Assembly: GCA_964567995.1 (NCBI GenBank)
Contig: CAZMOB010000001.1
Span: 124,001 to 188,000 of the forward strand
DNA: 64,000 bases
Source of the DNA: JAGOTP01 sp964567995
Lineage (GTDB): Bacteria > Patescibacteriota > Patescibacteriia > 2-12-FULL-60-25
Direction of reading: 5' to 3'
The translations under genes and the position numbers were made by a program. The notes under the pieces were generated by a model that was given only the letters and a program-made list of their open reading frames with translations, had not been told where the DNA came from and made no database searches. Positions 50,904 through 59,662 of the stretch are shown piece by piece. The first letter of the stretch is position 1. Every line of letters begins with the position of its first letter.

Positions 50904-52910
50904 TTAACGCCCGGTTTGTCGGATGAAGGTCGCGCCACCGCCTGCGGCTGCGCCGCCACCTAGACCTGGAATCCGTAATCCACCCGCCGCGCCGGTACCT
51001 GTTTGTGTCGTTCCGGTTCGAGCGGCGGATGTCTGGAGCGCTGGATCAATCGTACGTGTCACGACATAATCACCTTCCTGCAGTCCTGACAGCACTTCTG
51101 TTAGCTGATCATTAGCGAGTCCTGCTTGAACAGTACGTGTTTCAGGAGGCGTCGTTGGAACAATACCTTGCGCAGTAAGAGCTAGGGCCGGATCAATATT
51201 CGTCAGAACCTGTACCGATCCACCCGTTCGCAGTGCGACGTTCGGGATAGTGAGGACATCGGTCCGGGTCGCCGTGATGATCGCTGCGGAAACACTCATA
51301 CCTGGTTTGATCCGATCATCTTGGGTGACGAACAAAATCTTCACACTGTAATTCACAACACCTTGACTCACGGTGCCGATGGAATCGACTTCGCTGACAT
51401 TTCCAGCGATCGTCAGATCGGGAAGTGCATCGAAGGTCAGTGTAGCTTTTTGGCCAACCTGAATTTTTGAAACATCAACTTCATTCAAGCTGATCTGGGC
51501 GATCTTGGCGTGGGTGAGCAAGGTCACGAGCGCCGTCGAAGCGGAGACAGCGTCATGTTCTTTGACGGAAACTTTCGCGATGATCCCCTCGAATGGGGCG
51601 CGGATTGTATAGTTCTGTAGGAGTTCCTGCGCGTCGCGCAGCTTATTTTGGGCATCCACGACCGACGCTCGACGCTGTTGAATCGTATTCTGTGCGCTCG
51701 AAAGATCGAGTGGATCGGTTCCGCGTTTCAATTTGTTGAATGAGGCTTGGGCTTCTTGGACACGTTCCTCAGCCGATGCGATCTCGGCGGGCTCAGGTCC
51801 TTTCTTGAGTTTGTCGAGCGTTAAGCGAGCCTTGTCTAAATTACGCACACCACTCGAATAGGACTCTCGAGCCGAGTCGAGTGATTGTCTGAGCGAGGTC
51901 AGAGAGGTAAGTCTGCTCGTGATATTCGATCGATCGCTTTGGGCGGTGCTCTTTAGAGAATTTAGAGTGCTTTCACTCAACGCGGCTGAAGACACAGTAT
52001 TTTGCAGTACATCATAAACGCCCTGTATAAGTGGATCCATGAGAGTCAGCGTGCTCTGCGCTTTTTGAATGACCTCATCAATAGTATCGGTCGATTCATT
52101 CTGCGCTTGGAGCCGATCTGTTAGCGTTTTCAGTTCCCGAACGGGCGTGCGAGCTTGGGCGTAGAGATTCTTGGTGGTTTGCAGCTTGGCCGAATCTTGA
52201 GCGGACAAAAATTGCTCATAGGCATCGTTGGCTGAAGTTCGATCAACACCTAACACATCATCTGCGCTATACAGTGTTTGCGTTAGCGTTTGAGACAGGG
52301 TTTTTAGGGTTGGAACGCTGGTGTTATAGGCGTCACGGATAATTTTTGGTGTAACCCCATCAGATGAAAGTCCAACAGTTTCTTCTTGTGCACGGATGTC
52401 AGCTTCCGCCTGGCGTAAGTCGAGTTCATCCGGAGGTTCGCGTAGTTGATCGAGGGCTCGTTGCGCTTGTCGAACAGAATTCTCCGCTTGAATCACGGCT
52501 ACTTGGTCTGGTGGTTGTTGGAGCTTGCGTAAGGATAACTCAGCTGACGCGAGAGAGATCTGAGCATCGCTCACGCCTCGACTCGCATCACGGATGGTTT
52601 TCTGGGCTTCTTTCGGATCCAATTGAAATAGGATTTGGCTGCTGGAGACATTCTGACCGGATTGTACAAGGACTTTAATAATCTCAGCTGAAACGGTTGG
52701 TTTCACATCGATCTGATTCTGGCCAGATACCTGACCACTTCCGGAGATCGAGGTAATAACGGTTCCTTTGGTAGCCGCAGCTACAACATACCGCAGTGGC
52801 TCTTGAGGTGTGCGCATCTTTGCCCAAATTGTTCCGCCGCCAACTAAGCCAAGTCCGAGGATGATAAACCAAACTTTGTGTTTCAGAAGTGTTTTTTTGA
52901 AGTTTGCCAT
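50904..52910 (-). CDS. MacA-like membrane-fusion (HlyD family) adaptor
   Basis: A 668-residue protein with an N-terminal membrane anchor (about residues 10-28), the first lipoyl half (GSGQVSGQNQIDVKPTVSAEIIKVLVQSGQNV), a very long helical hairpin (about 90-440), the second lipoyl half (YTIRAPFEGIIAKVSVKEHDAV), a beta-barrel domain and a Gly-rich C-terminus. It is longer than standard MacA (about 370 residues) because of the extended hairpin. In cells with a single membrane this adaptor would act outside the membrane, perhaps reaching across the wall. Confidence 0.88.
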   Translation of the reverse strand: MANFKKTLLKHKVWFIILGLGLVGGGTIWAKMRTPQEPLRYVVAAATKGTVITSISGSGQVSGQNQIDVKPTVSAEIIKVLVQSGQNVSSSQILFQLDPKEAQKTIRDASRGVSDAQISLASAELSLRKLQQPPDQVAVIQAENSVRQAQRALDQLREPPDELDLRQAEADIRAQEETVGLSSDGVTPKIIRDAYNTSVPTLKTLSQTLTQTLYSADDVLGVDRTSANDAYEQFLSAQDSAKLQTTKNLYAQARTPVRELKTLTDRLQAQNESTDTIDEVIQKAQSTLTLMDPLIQGVYDVLQNTVSSAALSESTLNSLKSTAQSDRSNITSRLTSLTSLRQSLDSARESYSSGVRNLDKARLTLDKLKKGPEPAEIASAEERVQEAQASFNKLKRGTDPLDLSSAQNTIQQRRASVVDAQNKLRDAQELLQNYTIRAPFEGIIAKVSVKEHDAVSASTALVTLLTHAKIAQISLNEVDVSKIQVGQKATLTFDALPDLTIAGNVSEVDSIGTVSQGVVNYSVKILFVTQDDRIKPGMSVSAAIITATRTDVLTIPNVALRTGGSVQVLTNIDPALALTAQGIVPTTPPETRTVQAGLANDQLTEVLSGLQEGDYVVTRTIDPALQTSAARTGTTQTGTGAAGGLRIPGLGGGAAAGGGATFIRQTGR

Positions 52911-52922
52911 ACCGTAAGCGGC

Positions 52923-53375
52923 TTAGGGGCGAGTAGGGAAGAGGCGAATCAAGCGCGCTTCAATTTGGCCTTGTTCGTTTGGAAGGCCGAACACACCAAC
53001 TTCTCTGTCGGGTCGAAGATCTCCGAGCGAAGCGGTTCCACGGTCGACGCGTAGCACGGTTGAGCTCGTGATCAGGACGTTTTGTTCAAACTGATCTTGG
53101 CCTTCAATCATAAAATTCGTGCCGGTGGCAGAGAGGATACGGCCGAACACGCCATTCGGAAGCGGCATCGGTCGATGTGGAGGCGCTGGAATCAAGGTCT
53201 TGCTCCCGCGATGAGGCTTGAGCATGTCAGGGTAGTGATCGCACCAATTGGAAAAATGACGAGTGCGCCGCTCGTTGGTTTTTACTCCCGCGAGAAACGC
53301 CAAACACAGGAGAAGGAGAACGATTAGAACACCCAGAACGATCTGAACTGCTTTTGAGGTGATAAATGGTTGCAT
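52923..53375 (-). CDS. Membrane-anchored protein with DUF5666-like beta domain
   Basis: A 150-residue protein with one membrane helix (about residues 10-30) and a beta domain (GVFGRILSATGTNFMIEGQDQFEQNVLITSSTVLRV) similar to the last gene of the same operon. Function unknown. It lies between the anti-sigma-like gene and the adaptor with gaps of 6 and 12 bases. Confidence 0.7.
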   Translation of the reverse strand: MQPFITSKAVQIVLGVLIVLLLLCLAFLAGVKTNERRTRHFSNWCDHYPDMLKPHRGSKTLIPAPPHRPMPLPNGVFGRILSATGTNFMIEGQDQFEQNVLITSSTVLRVDRGTASLGDLRPDREVGVFGLPNEQGQIEARLIRLFPTRP

Positions 53376-53381
53376 AGGAAA

Positions 53382-53792
53382 TTAGGTCGGACGGAGCAGG
53401 ACGGCTTGGCGGACTTCACGCAGACGCAAGAGAAAACCAATCACAAAGGTCAGACAAAGGACGAGTCCGAGGCCAAGGACGAGCGATTGGATGGGCACTG
53501 TTTCGATGAGACTCCAGGCGGTTTCTTGAAAATTGGCAAATACAATATCCGGATCAGAAAAACCTAAGCGAATGAGCTGAAAGAAGGAGGATTCTTGAAT
53601 TTCCAACCAGACATCAGACCAAAAAAAGGTCACATAGCCAGCCAGCGCGAGCGTGGCGAGGCTCGCGATCCCAGCTTCTAAACGAATGCGGTGAATGGTT
53701 GCCCGTTGAATCTGGGCGCTGATGTTAGCCTGCAAATGGGCGGGCGCATCAGGGGTCATGAGCTGTTCCTTCAAAAACGCACGTTCTGTCAT
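53382..53792 (-). CDS. Putative membrane anti-sigma factor
   Basis: A 136-residue protein with a soluble N-terminal part of about 40 residues (MTPDAPAHLQANISAQIQRA) and two membrane helices (about 42-62 and 105-125). No cysteine zinc motif of ZAS-type anti-sigma factors is present. The role is inferred from position 29 bases behind an ECF sigma gene in the same operon. Confidence 0.55.
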   Translation of the reverse strand: MTERAFLKEQLMTPDAPAHLQANISAQIQRATIHRIRLEAGIASLATLALAGYVTFFWSDVWLEIQESSFFQLIRLGFSDPDIVFANFQETAWSLIETVPIQSLVLGLGLVLCLTFVIGFLLRLREVRQAVLLRPT

Positions 53793-53821
53793 AGTGGCTA
53801 GCGATACTACGAGGTCTAGGC

Positions 53822-54409
53822 CTATTTTGGTGCAGGCGGCTCAACTAAGCGCCCGACGATCTCTTTGAGGGCGATCAGTGCTCGGCGATAGCGACTTTTG
53901 ACTGTATTTAAAGGTTCACGGACGCTATCGGCGATTTCCTGGAAAGTCAGGTCTTCCCCTTCGTGGAGCAGGAGAATCGTGCGAGTTTTTTCGGGAAGTT
54001 CCCGTAGAGCTTGTTCTAAAAGGTCGGCACGATCCGCTCGCTCCAGAAGCTCCGGTGGGAGTGGACGTTCGTCTTCGATCCGATCTTGAAAGGGTTCTTC
54101 CAAAATGGATTGATCATTCAGAGTGGAGAAGGGAATCGCCTTTTTCTTTTTGAGATAATCGAAGGCGGTATTCCGAGCGATCGTAAAAATCCAACTCTTA
54201 AACGAGCGCTCTGCTTGAAACGAGGACAGCTTGCGCCAGGCTTTGAGACAGGTTTCTTGAACGAGATCTTCTGCAACGGCTGGTTCTCCAGACAGGCGTA
54301 AAATAAAACGATACAGCGGTCCCGTATAGCGCGTGAGCAGGGTGTTGAAGGCCTGTGGATCGCCTTTTAGGTGCCGTGCAACCAGCTCCGTATCTGTCAG
54401 AAGAGGCAT
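53822..54409 (-). CDS. ECF-type RNA polymerase sigma-70 factor
   Basis: A 195-residue sigma factor. Region 2 (LTRYTGPLYRFILRLSG, DLVQETCLKAWRKL, FKSWIFTIARNTAFDYLKK) and region 4 (LPEKTRTILLLHEGEDLTFQEIADSV, KSRYRRAL) are complete, and the linker has no region 3. It heads an operon with a membrane anti-sigma candidate and a MacAB-like exporter, so it probably controls this operon in response to envelope stress; its target promoter is not identified. Confidence 0.92.
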   Translation of the reverse strand: MPLLTDTELVARHLKGDPQAFNTLLTRYTGPLYRFILRLSGEPAVAEDLVQETCLKAWRKLSSFQAERSFKSWIFTIARNTAFDYLKKKKAIPFSTLNDQSILEEPFQDRIEDERPLPPELLERADRADLLEQALRELPEKTRTILLLHEGEDLTFQEIADSVREPLNTVKSRYRRALIALKEIVGRLVEPPAPK

Positions 54410-54451
54410 CTTCTCTACGCTACCCCCTTCTCACGGCAAGTTCAATGCGGT

Positions 54452-55258
54452 TTATTTGTTCCCGACGACATTGATGAACGGCAGGCTTGAGCCAGGCACC
54501 ATGGTTTCTGGGAGTTGACCATTCCATTTTTTAACAGCTTCAACCTGTGCTTCCAATGCTTTGAGTGCGATGTACTTGTCATTGTTGGCCGCTTCGGATT
54601 GGAGCTTGATAGCGGTGGCCTCGGCTTGTGCTTGGGCGACACGTTGTTCAGCTTGAATCTTGGCGGTCTTCAATTCGTTCTCCGCGCGTTTCGAATCTTG
54701 TTCGGCGACTTGCTTGCGCTCGATCGCAGCTTCGAAGGCGGGGGAGAAGGATTCGTTGACCATCGAGAATTGGCTTACGATGATGTGATTGGCGGCGACA
54801 GAGGCACGAACGGTTTCTTCGATTTCATCTTGAACGAGTGCGCGCTGGTTCAAAATCTCTTCGGCCGTGTACTTGGCGATCGTTTGCTTGATAGCGGCTT
54901 CGAGAGAGGGTTGAATAACTTTTTCTTCAAAGGCTGGCCCAATTTCTTGATAGATTTTTCCGACTTGCACAGGATCAAGCTGATAGAGAAGCGCACTTTC
55001 GATATTCACGACTTGCAAATCTTTGGAGTAGGCTTCTGAAGATTCGACGGTGTATTTGTTGCTGCGCACATCCATTTTGACGACACTTTCGGCGATGGGT
55101 ACAACAAGATGAAGTCCTGGTTCAAACACGCGACCCTCAAAAGCGCCCCAGCGCAAGACGACTCCGCGTTCTCCCGCGTCAATCGTCGTGAAGGGATTGA
55201 TAATCAGGACGACAATGATACCCACAACGATAAGAATAGCGGTGAGGACTTTTTTCAT
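54452..55258 (-). CDS. SPFH/prohibitin family protein (HflC-like)
   Basis: A 268-residue protein: N-terminal membrane helix (about residues 5-22), SPFH domain (TIDAGERGVVLRWGAFEGRVFEPGLHLVVPIAESVVKMD) and a long Ala/Glu/Gln-rich coiled coil (about 175-245). These proteins form large oligomeric cages in the membrane and modulate proteases such as FtsH. The start at 55258 places the helix at the N-terminus; a longer frame adds 33 residues without support. Confidence 0.9.
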   Translation of the reverse strand: MKKVLTAILIVVGIIVVLIINPFTTIDAGERGVVLRWGAFEGRVFEPGLHLVVPIAESVVKMDVRSNKYTVESSEAYSKDLQVVNIESALLYQLDPVQVGKIYQEIGPAFEEKVIQPSLEAAIKQTIAKYTAEEILNQRALVQDEIEETVRASVAANHIIVSQFSMVNESFSPAFEAAIERKQVAEQDSKRAENELKTAKIQAEQRVAQAQAEATAIKLQSEAANNDKYIALKALEAQVEAVKKWNGQLPETMVPGSSLPFINVVGNK

Positions 55259-55313
55259 AGATTGGCCTAGTTTGCCTGGTGTGAAGCCCCCTGAGAAGGG
55301 GGTGGGTTCTAAA

Positions 55314-55342
55314 TTGACGAAAGTGCAGTTCGCCCGTATGAT
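55314..55342 (+). promoter_or_regulatory. Promoter of tRNA-Gln
   Basis: TTGACG (55314-55319), 17-base spacer, TATGAT (55337-55342), 19 bases before the tRNA. Confidence 0.78.
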
Positions 55343-55361
55343 AGCGCCACAATTCACCCAT

Positions 55362-55435
55362 TCGGAGATCGTCTAATGGTAGGACAGCGGCCTTTGAAGC
55401 CGTGAATCTTGGTTCGATCCCAAGTCTCCGAGCCA
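55362..55435 (+). tRNA. tRNA-Gln (TTG)
   Basis: A complete cloverleaf: acceptor TCGGAGA/TCTCCGA, anticodon stem GCGGC/GCCGT with loop CTTTGAA (anticodon TTG), T arm CTTGG-TTCGATC-CCAAG, encoded GCCA. Confidence 0.94.
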
Positions 55436-55445
55436 ACAGAAAAAA

Positions 55446-55469
55446 ACTAGGGATATCCCTGGTTTTTTT
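55446..55469. terminator. Bidirectional terminator between tRNA-Gln and the paralog array
   Basis: CTAGGG-ATAT-CCCTGG stem with A-run before and T-run (55463-55469) after; it can end the tRNA transcript and the leftward array transcript. Confidence 0.75.
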
Positions 55470-55566
55470 GTTGGTACACTTCCGTTAAGTAGACAGACCA
55501 GTTTTCTAGCGCTTCACAAGAAGTCATCCAGTGAATTGCTAAAAATCGCAATGGAGAAGTAAATAT

Positions 55567-56592
55567 TTACGTAATTTCCTTCCGAAACACCAAGAATCGA
55601 TCTGTTGCATACCAGTAACGGTTAAAATCATCCCCATGTAGTCCAGAAGGCTCATCATCATACGAATCCATACCAAACCGATCATCTTTTACTTTATGGC
55701 TAAGATGGGGAACGGTACGATCCCCTCCTAAGGTAGGTGAGAATACGGAACCAAGTGCGTAGATGTGAGTTGCATTTGCTCTTTGTGCTTTCTCTGTGTC
55801 GCTTAGAGCCGTTTTTGGTTTCCAGTATTTCTTGGAATAAGCCAACAGCTCTTTCATCGTCGCCGGACGAACGCCAGCTTCATCAAAGGCTTCTAATACT
55901 TCTTTGGTTGTGAGCTTTGCTAGAGACTCTGTTTTTTTCTTCTGTTTTTCACCAATCAGATCATCAATATAAAAAAGTCTTGCAGGCGGCAAAACTTCGG
56001 GGAGATGAGTGACGTCCACGGCCTGTAAGAATGCTTGCCGCTTTGCTGGATCTGCGACCGCATAGCCAATGTTCACAAGATCCATGTCCATGACCGTGAA
56101 TCTTGTTTTGAGATCCCAACCCGGTTCGTCATAGTAGTCCCAAACCGTATCAAGCTTGCAGTAGGTTTTAATCTCTTCTATTGGGGGAAGTTCTCGCCAG
56201 TCCGGAAGATCTTCTGGCTCAAGCAGAAACTCGTCTGGAGCCAACTCGTAACGTGCACGAATACTCTCAGACGCTGGTCGACCCTGTGCAATGTCAGCCA
56301 GTGCTTCGTAAAGTCGTACCAGATGAGATACATCGGCGGCGACTCGTTCTTGTTCAATATCAGTTTTGATGCCTGCTCCTTTGTTTGTCATCTGATCAAG
56401 CCATTGTTCGAATAACCTGTATCTTGCCTGCGTGAGGGGAGTACGTTGCAACTCACCAAGATCCTCTTCTTTTCTATAGAGAGGTTCCAATCTGATAATG
56501 ATTCGGCGCATTTCGTGTTTGATACGTTCTCCAAGCTTCGCCTGGGTTTCAGGAGAGGATGAGCTGGACGGAGGGGACTCGAAAGAGAGCAT
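55567..56592 (-). CDS. RPAT/FLVF-family hypothetical protein, array copy A
   Basis: A 341-residue cytoplasmic protein, last gene of the array. Blocks: N-terminal helices with RYRLFEQWLDQM (about residue 58), DEFLLEPEDLPDW (about 120), FDEAGVRPATMKELLAYSKKYW (RPAT at about 242), YALGSVFSPTLGG (about 277) and DRFLVFRKEIT at the end. The stretch between YALGS and FLVF is the longest of the set (about 50 residues, DDRFGMDSYDDEPSG). No known domain, signal peptide or membrane helix. It begins 17 bases after copy B. Confidence 0.85.
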   Translation of the reverse strand: MLSFESPPSSSSSPETQAKLGERIKHEMRRIIIRLEPLYRKEEDLGELQRTPLTQARYRLFEQWLDQMTNKGAGIKTDIEQERVAADVSHLVRLYEALADIAQGRPASESIRARYELAPDEFLLEPEDLPDWRELPPIEEIKTYCKLDTVWDYYDEPGWDLKTRFTVMDMDLVNIGYAVADPAKRQAFLQAVDVTHLPEVLPPARLFYIDDLIGEKQKKKTESLAKLTTKEVLEAFDEAGVRPATMKELLAYSKKYWKPKTALSDTEKAQRANATHIYALGSVFSPTLGGDRTVPHLSHKVKDDRFGMDSYDDEPSGLHGDDFNRYWYATDRFLVFRKEIT

Positions 56593-56609
56593 ACGAGGAC
56601 TGATTTTTA

Positions 56610-57602
56610 TTACACTTCTCTGCGAAACACTAAAAATTTATCCTCACTTCTCCAATGATTGTAGAAAGCTGATCCATCTAATTTGCGTATATTCTCTCGA
56701 TAATCAAGACATGGTACGGTCCGGATGTCTTTTGTATACGTACAGGCGGTTCCCAACGCATGGATATAGCGAGAATTGGCAGACTGATCTATCTCCTCTT
56801 TCGTCCAAGGATGTGTGGGATTCTGCTCAGGTATCCAGTATTTTCTGGAGTAAGCGAGGAGTTCTTTGAGGATCGCGGGACGAACCCCCGCCTCATCGAA
56901 CGCTTCTAGAAGTTCTTGGGTGGAAAGCGCGTCGGAATGAGCTGAGTCTTGTTTTTGCTTTTCTTCGATTATCTTCGTGATGTCGAAGATCCTGGCCGGA
57001 GGAAGAGCTTCCGTAAAATGATCAACGTCGATGCTGAGTAGGAATGCTTCACGCTTGGCGGGATCGTGTTCGGCATATCCTGCGACTAAAAGATCGTGTT
57101 CTTTTAGTTCAAAATCTCGAAGGGATCGTCCCTCTGAATAATCTATGCCAAACACCCAATCAAGCCTGAATGTTGTTTTGAGAGCTTCTTCAGATGGAAG
57201 TTCGTTCCAACGAGGAATGTCCTCTGGTTCAAGCAGAAACTCATCAGGCGCCAAATCGTAACGCCTCTGATTGCGTTCGGAGATCGGTCGGTCATGTTTA
57301 AGGTCGGCAAGTGCTTCGTAGAGTTGAACGACTTGTGAGATATCGGTTGTTAGCTTTGATCGATCGATACTTGTTCGGACCGATGATCCCTTTTTTGTTA
57401 GCTCTGCAAGCCATTTCTCAAATAACCTATATCTTGTTTGTGTCAGAGGGCTATTCTGTATACGCTCAACTTCCTCATGATCGAGATACAAAGGTTCCAG
57501 CCTTTGAATGGTCCGTCGCATATCGAAAAGAATCTGACGACGAATGTGCTCCTTTTGGTCTGGAGAAATGGGAGTGAATGTGTGCTGATCGGGGGAGCGC
57601 AT
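56610..57602 (-). CDS. RPAT/FLVF-family hypothetical protein, array copy B
   Basis: A 330-residue protein. ATG 57602 is preferred to a TTG two codons earlier since the N-terminus MRSPDQ then matches copy C; the two share nearly all of their first 24 residues, indicating a recent duplication. Blocks: RYRLFEKWLAEL, DEFLLEPEDIPRW, FDEAGVRPAILKELL (position about 241, Thr replaced by Ile), HALGTACTYT in place of YALGS, LDGSAFYNHW and DKFLVFRREV. No known domain. Confidence 0.85.
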   Translation of the reverse strand: MRSPDQHTFTPISPDQKEHIRRQILFDMRRTIQRLEPLYLDHEEVERIQNSPLTQTRYRLFEKWLAELTKKGSSVRTSIDRSKLTTDISQVVQLYEALADLKHDRPISERNQRRYDLAPDEFLLEPEDIPRWNELPSEEALKTTFRLDWVFGIDYSEGRSLRDFELKEHDLLVAGYAEHDPAKREAFLLSIDVDHFTEALPPARIFDITKIIEEKQKQDSAHSDALSTQELLEAFDEAGVRPAILKELLAYSRKYWIPEQNPTHPWTKEEIDQSANSRYIHALGTACTYTKDIRTVPCLDYRENIRKLDGSAFYNHWRSEDKFLVFRREV

Positions 57603-57620
57603 ACACAAAAGAGTATCTGC

Positions 57621-58616
57621 TTATTCGTCCTTGCGGAAGACAAGAAATCGATCAGTTCGTTTCCAGGTGCTGTTAAATTCTGCTCCATCCAGTCCGCGTT
57701 TATTCTCATGCCACTCAAGACAGGGGGCAACTCGGTCACCGTCTCGAGACATGCCTGATGAGTACGCGGATCCAAGCGCATAGATAGACCACGCATGAGC
57801 ATACTGATCGACCTCCGCATCGGCCGAAGGATCCCTGTCTTCAGGCGTCCAATACTTTTTGGAGTAGGCCAAAAGCTCATGGAGCGTTGCAGGGCGAACA
57901 CCAGCTTCGTCAAAGGCTTCCAAGAGTTCTTTGGTTGTGAGTTCTTCGGGATGACTTGGGTCTTGTTTCCGCTTGTCTGCGATGATGCTCCTGATATCGA
58001 AAATCTGGGCGGGTGGAACGGTTTCTGAAAAACGATATCGATCAACGAGATACAATAATGCCTCACGTTTAGCGAGATCGTGCTCGGCGTAGTGAACATC
58101 CAGTAGATCTAGCCCTTTCAGATCAAAATCCTCAAGCGTTCGTCCTTCGGAATAGTCATTTTCAAAGATTCGATCAAGTCTGTATGTTCTTTTTAGGCTT
58201 TCTTCAGATGGTAGTTCGCTCCAATAAGGAATATCTGGTCTTACAAAACGAAACTCGTTGGGGGCGAGGTCGTATTCTTTTCGAAGGTCTTCGGGGATCG
58301 ATCTATCCTGTTTGAGATCGGCGAGCATGCGATACAGCTTTATAACCAGTGCTACATCTTCCATCAGTTTCATTTGATCTGTATTTGCTTGGAGGTGGGT
58401 TGTTTGTTTTCCCATTCCATTGAGCCCGTCTTCAAATAGATGGTATCTAGTAGTATCTAAGGATCTCGCTTGTGTGGCACTGAGTTGTTCTTCATCAAGA
58501 TACAGGGGTTCCAGTCGTTCAATGATCCGTTGCATTTCCGAAAGAGCTCGACGACGAATACGCTCCTTTTGATCTGGAGAAAGGGGAGTGAACGTGGGCT
58601 GATCAGGCGAGCGCAT
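57621..58616 (-). CDS. RPAT/FLVF-family hypothetical protein, array copy C
   Basis: A 331-residue protein, nearest relative of copy B. Blocks: RYHLFEDGLNGM, APNEFRFVRPDIPYW (the usual DEFLL changed), FDEAGVRPATLHELLAYS (about 241), YALGSAYSSG, LDGAEFNSTW and DRFLVFRKDE. A short GATACT box lies 9 bases before the start of the following copy B, so weak internal initiation is possible. Confidence 0.85.
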   Translation of the reverse strand: MRSPDQPTFTPLSPDQKERIRRRALSEMQRIIERLEPLYLDEEQLSATQARSLDTTRYHLFEDGLNGMGKQTTHLQANTDQMKLMEDVALVIKLYRMLADLKQDRSIPEDLRKEYDLAPNEFRFVRPDIPYWSELPSEESLKRTYRLDRIFENDYSEGRTLEDFDLKGLDLLDVHYAEHDLAKREALLYLVDRYRFSETVPPAQIFDIRSIIADKRKQDPSHPEELTTKELLEAFDEAGVRPATLHELLAYSKKYWTPEDRDPSADAEVDQYAHAWSIYALGSAYSSGMSRDGDRVAPCLEWHENKRGLDGAEFNSTWKRTDRFLVFRKDE

Positions 58617-58633
58617 AAAATAGATATGTCCGA

Positions 58634-59641
58634 TTAGTCCTTGCGAAAGACCAGAAATTTCTCATGGATTCCCCAGGTGCCGCGAGGATCAGAACCATCT
58701 AACCGCCGCTGGTTATCACGCCAAACAAGGCAGGAAAGGGATCGGTCATCCGTACCGGCTACAGTATACGAGTAGATAGATCCGAAGGCGTAAACCACGC
58801 TGGCAGAATGAACCGGTTCAGCTTCTTCTGGTATTCGGGGACGATTGGGATCATTCTCAGGACACCAGTATTTTTCGGAATAAGCGAGAAGTTCTTCAAG
58901 GGTCGCAGGACGAACATTTGCTTCGTCGAAGGCGTCTAGGAGTTCTTTGGTTGTGAGTCCTTCGCCATGGTAGGGGTCTAGATTCAGTATTTGCTCAATA
59001 ACTTCAGAGATGTCGAATATTCTGCCTGGCGGAGGGTTTTCTGAAAAATTCTCACGATCAACAAGGTGAAGGAAGGCTTCTCGTTTGGCGGGATCCTGTT
59101 CCGCATAACCGAAATCGATCAGATCCCGATCGTTTGGGTCAAACGCCCGGATGCTTTTTCCTTCGGAATAATCAATTGCAGCAATCCAATCAAGCTTGAA
59201 TCTTCTTTTAAACTCTTGTTCGGATGGCAATTCCGTCAGGTGAGGAGTATCTCCGCGTTCGAAGAGGAATTCGTCGGGAGCGAGATCGTATTTGTGTTTC
59301 TTTCGGATATCTTCTGGAATAGGTCGACCATGTTTGAGATCGGCCAACGCTTGGTAAAGACCAACGACCTCAGAGACGGCATTGGCTAGCTCTCCCTGAT
59401 GGTGAGAGACGGCACGAGCGAAGTCAGGAGTTATATGCGTTTCAAGCCAGCGCTCGAAGAGTGCGTAGCGAGCTTTATCCAATGGTTTGTGTTGAATGTC
59501 GATGAGCTGTGGTCCATCAAGATAGAAGGGTTCTAGTTCTTCCAGCTTCTCTTTCATGGCTGTAAGAATACGTAATCCAAGCTTACGTTCCGCTTCGGGG
59601 CGCGGCTCCAGGTCGGGAAGACGTTCTACTTGGGATCGCAT
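58634..59641 (-). CDS. RPAT/FLVF-family hypothetical protein, array copy D
   Basis: A 335-residue protein of the distal subfamily. Blocks: RYALFERWLETH, DEFLFERGDTPHL, FDEANVRPATLEELLAYS (about 244), YAFGSIYSYT, LDGSDPRGTW and EKFLVFRKD. N-terminus differs from B and C (MRSQVERLPDLEPRPE). It is the first gene of the FDEA-type block; the upstream neighbour E belongs to the other subfamily. Confidence 0.85.
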   Translation of the reverse strand: MRSQVERLPDLEPRPEAERKLGLRILTAMKEKLEELEPFYLDGPQLIDIQHKPLDKARYALFERWLETHITPDFARAVSHHQGELANAVSEVVGLYQALADLKHGRPIPEDIRKKHKYDLAPDEFLFERGDTPHLTELPSEQEFKRRFKLDWIAAIDYSEGKSIRAFDPNDRDLIDFGYAEQDPAKREAFLHLVDRENFSENPPPGRIFDISEVIEQILNLDPYHGEGLTTKELLDAFDEANVRPATLEELLAYSEKYWCPENDPNRPRIPEEAEPVHSASVVYAFGSIYSYTVAGTDDRSLSCLVWRDNQRRLDGSDPRGTWGIHEKFLVFRKD

Positions 59642-59662
59642 AGGGAAAATAAAAGTTCTTTG

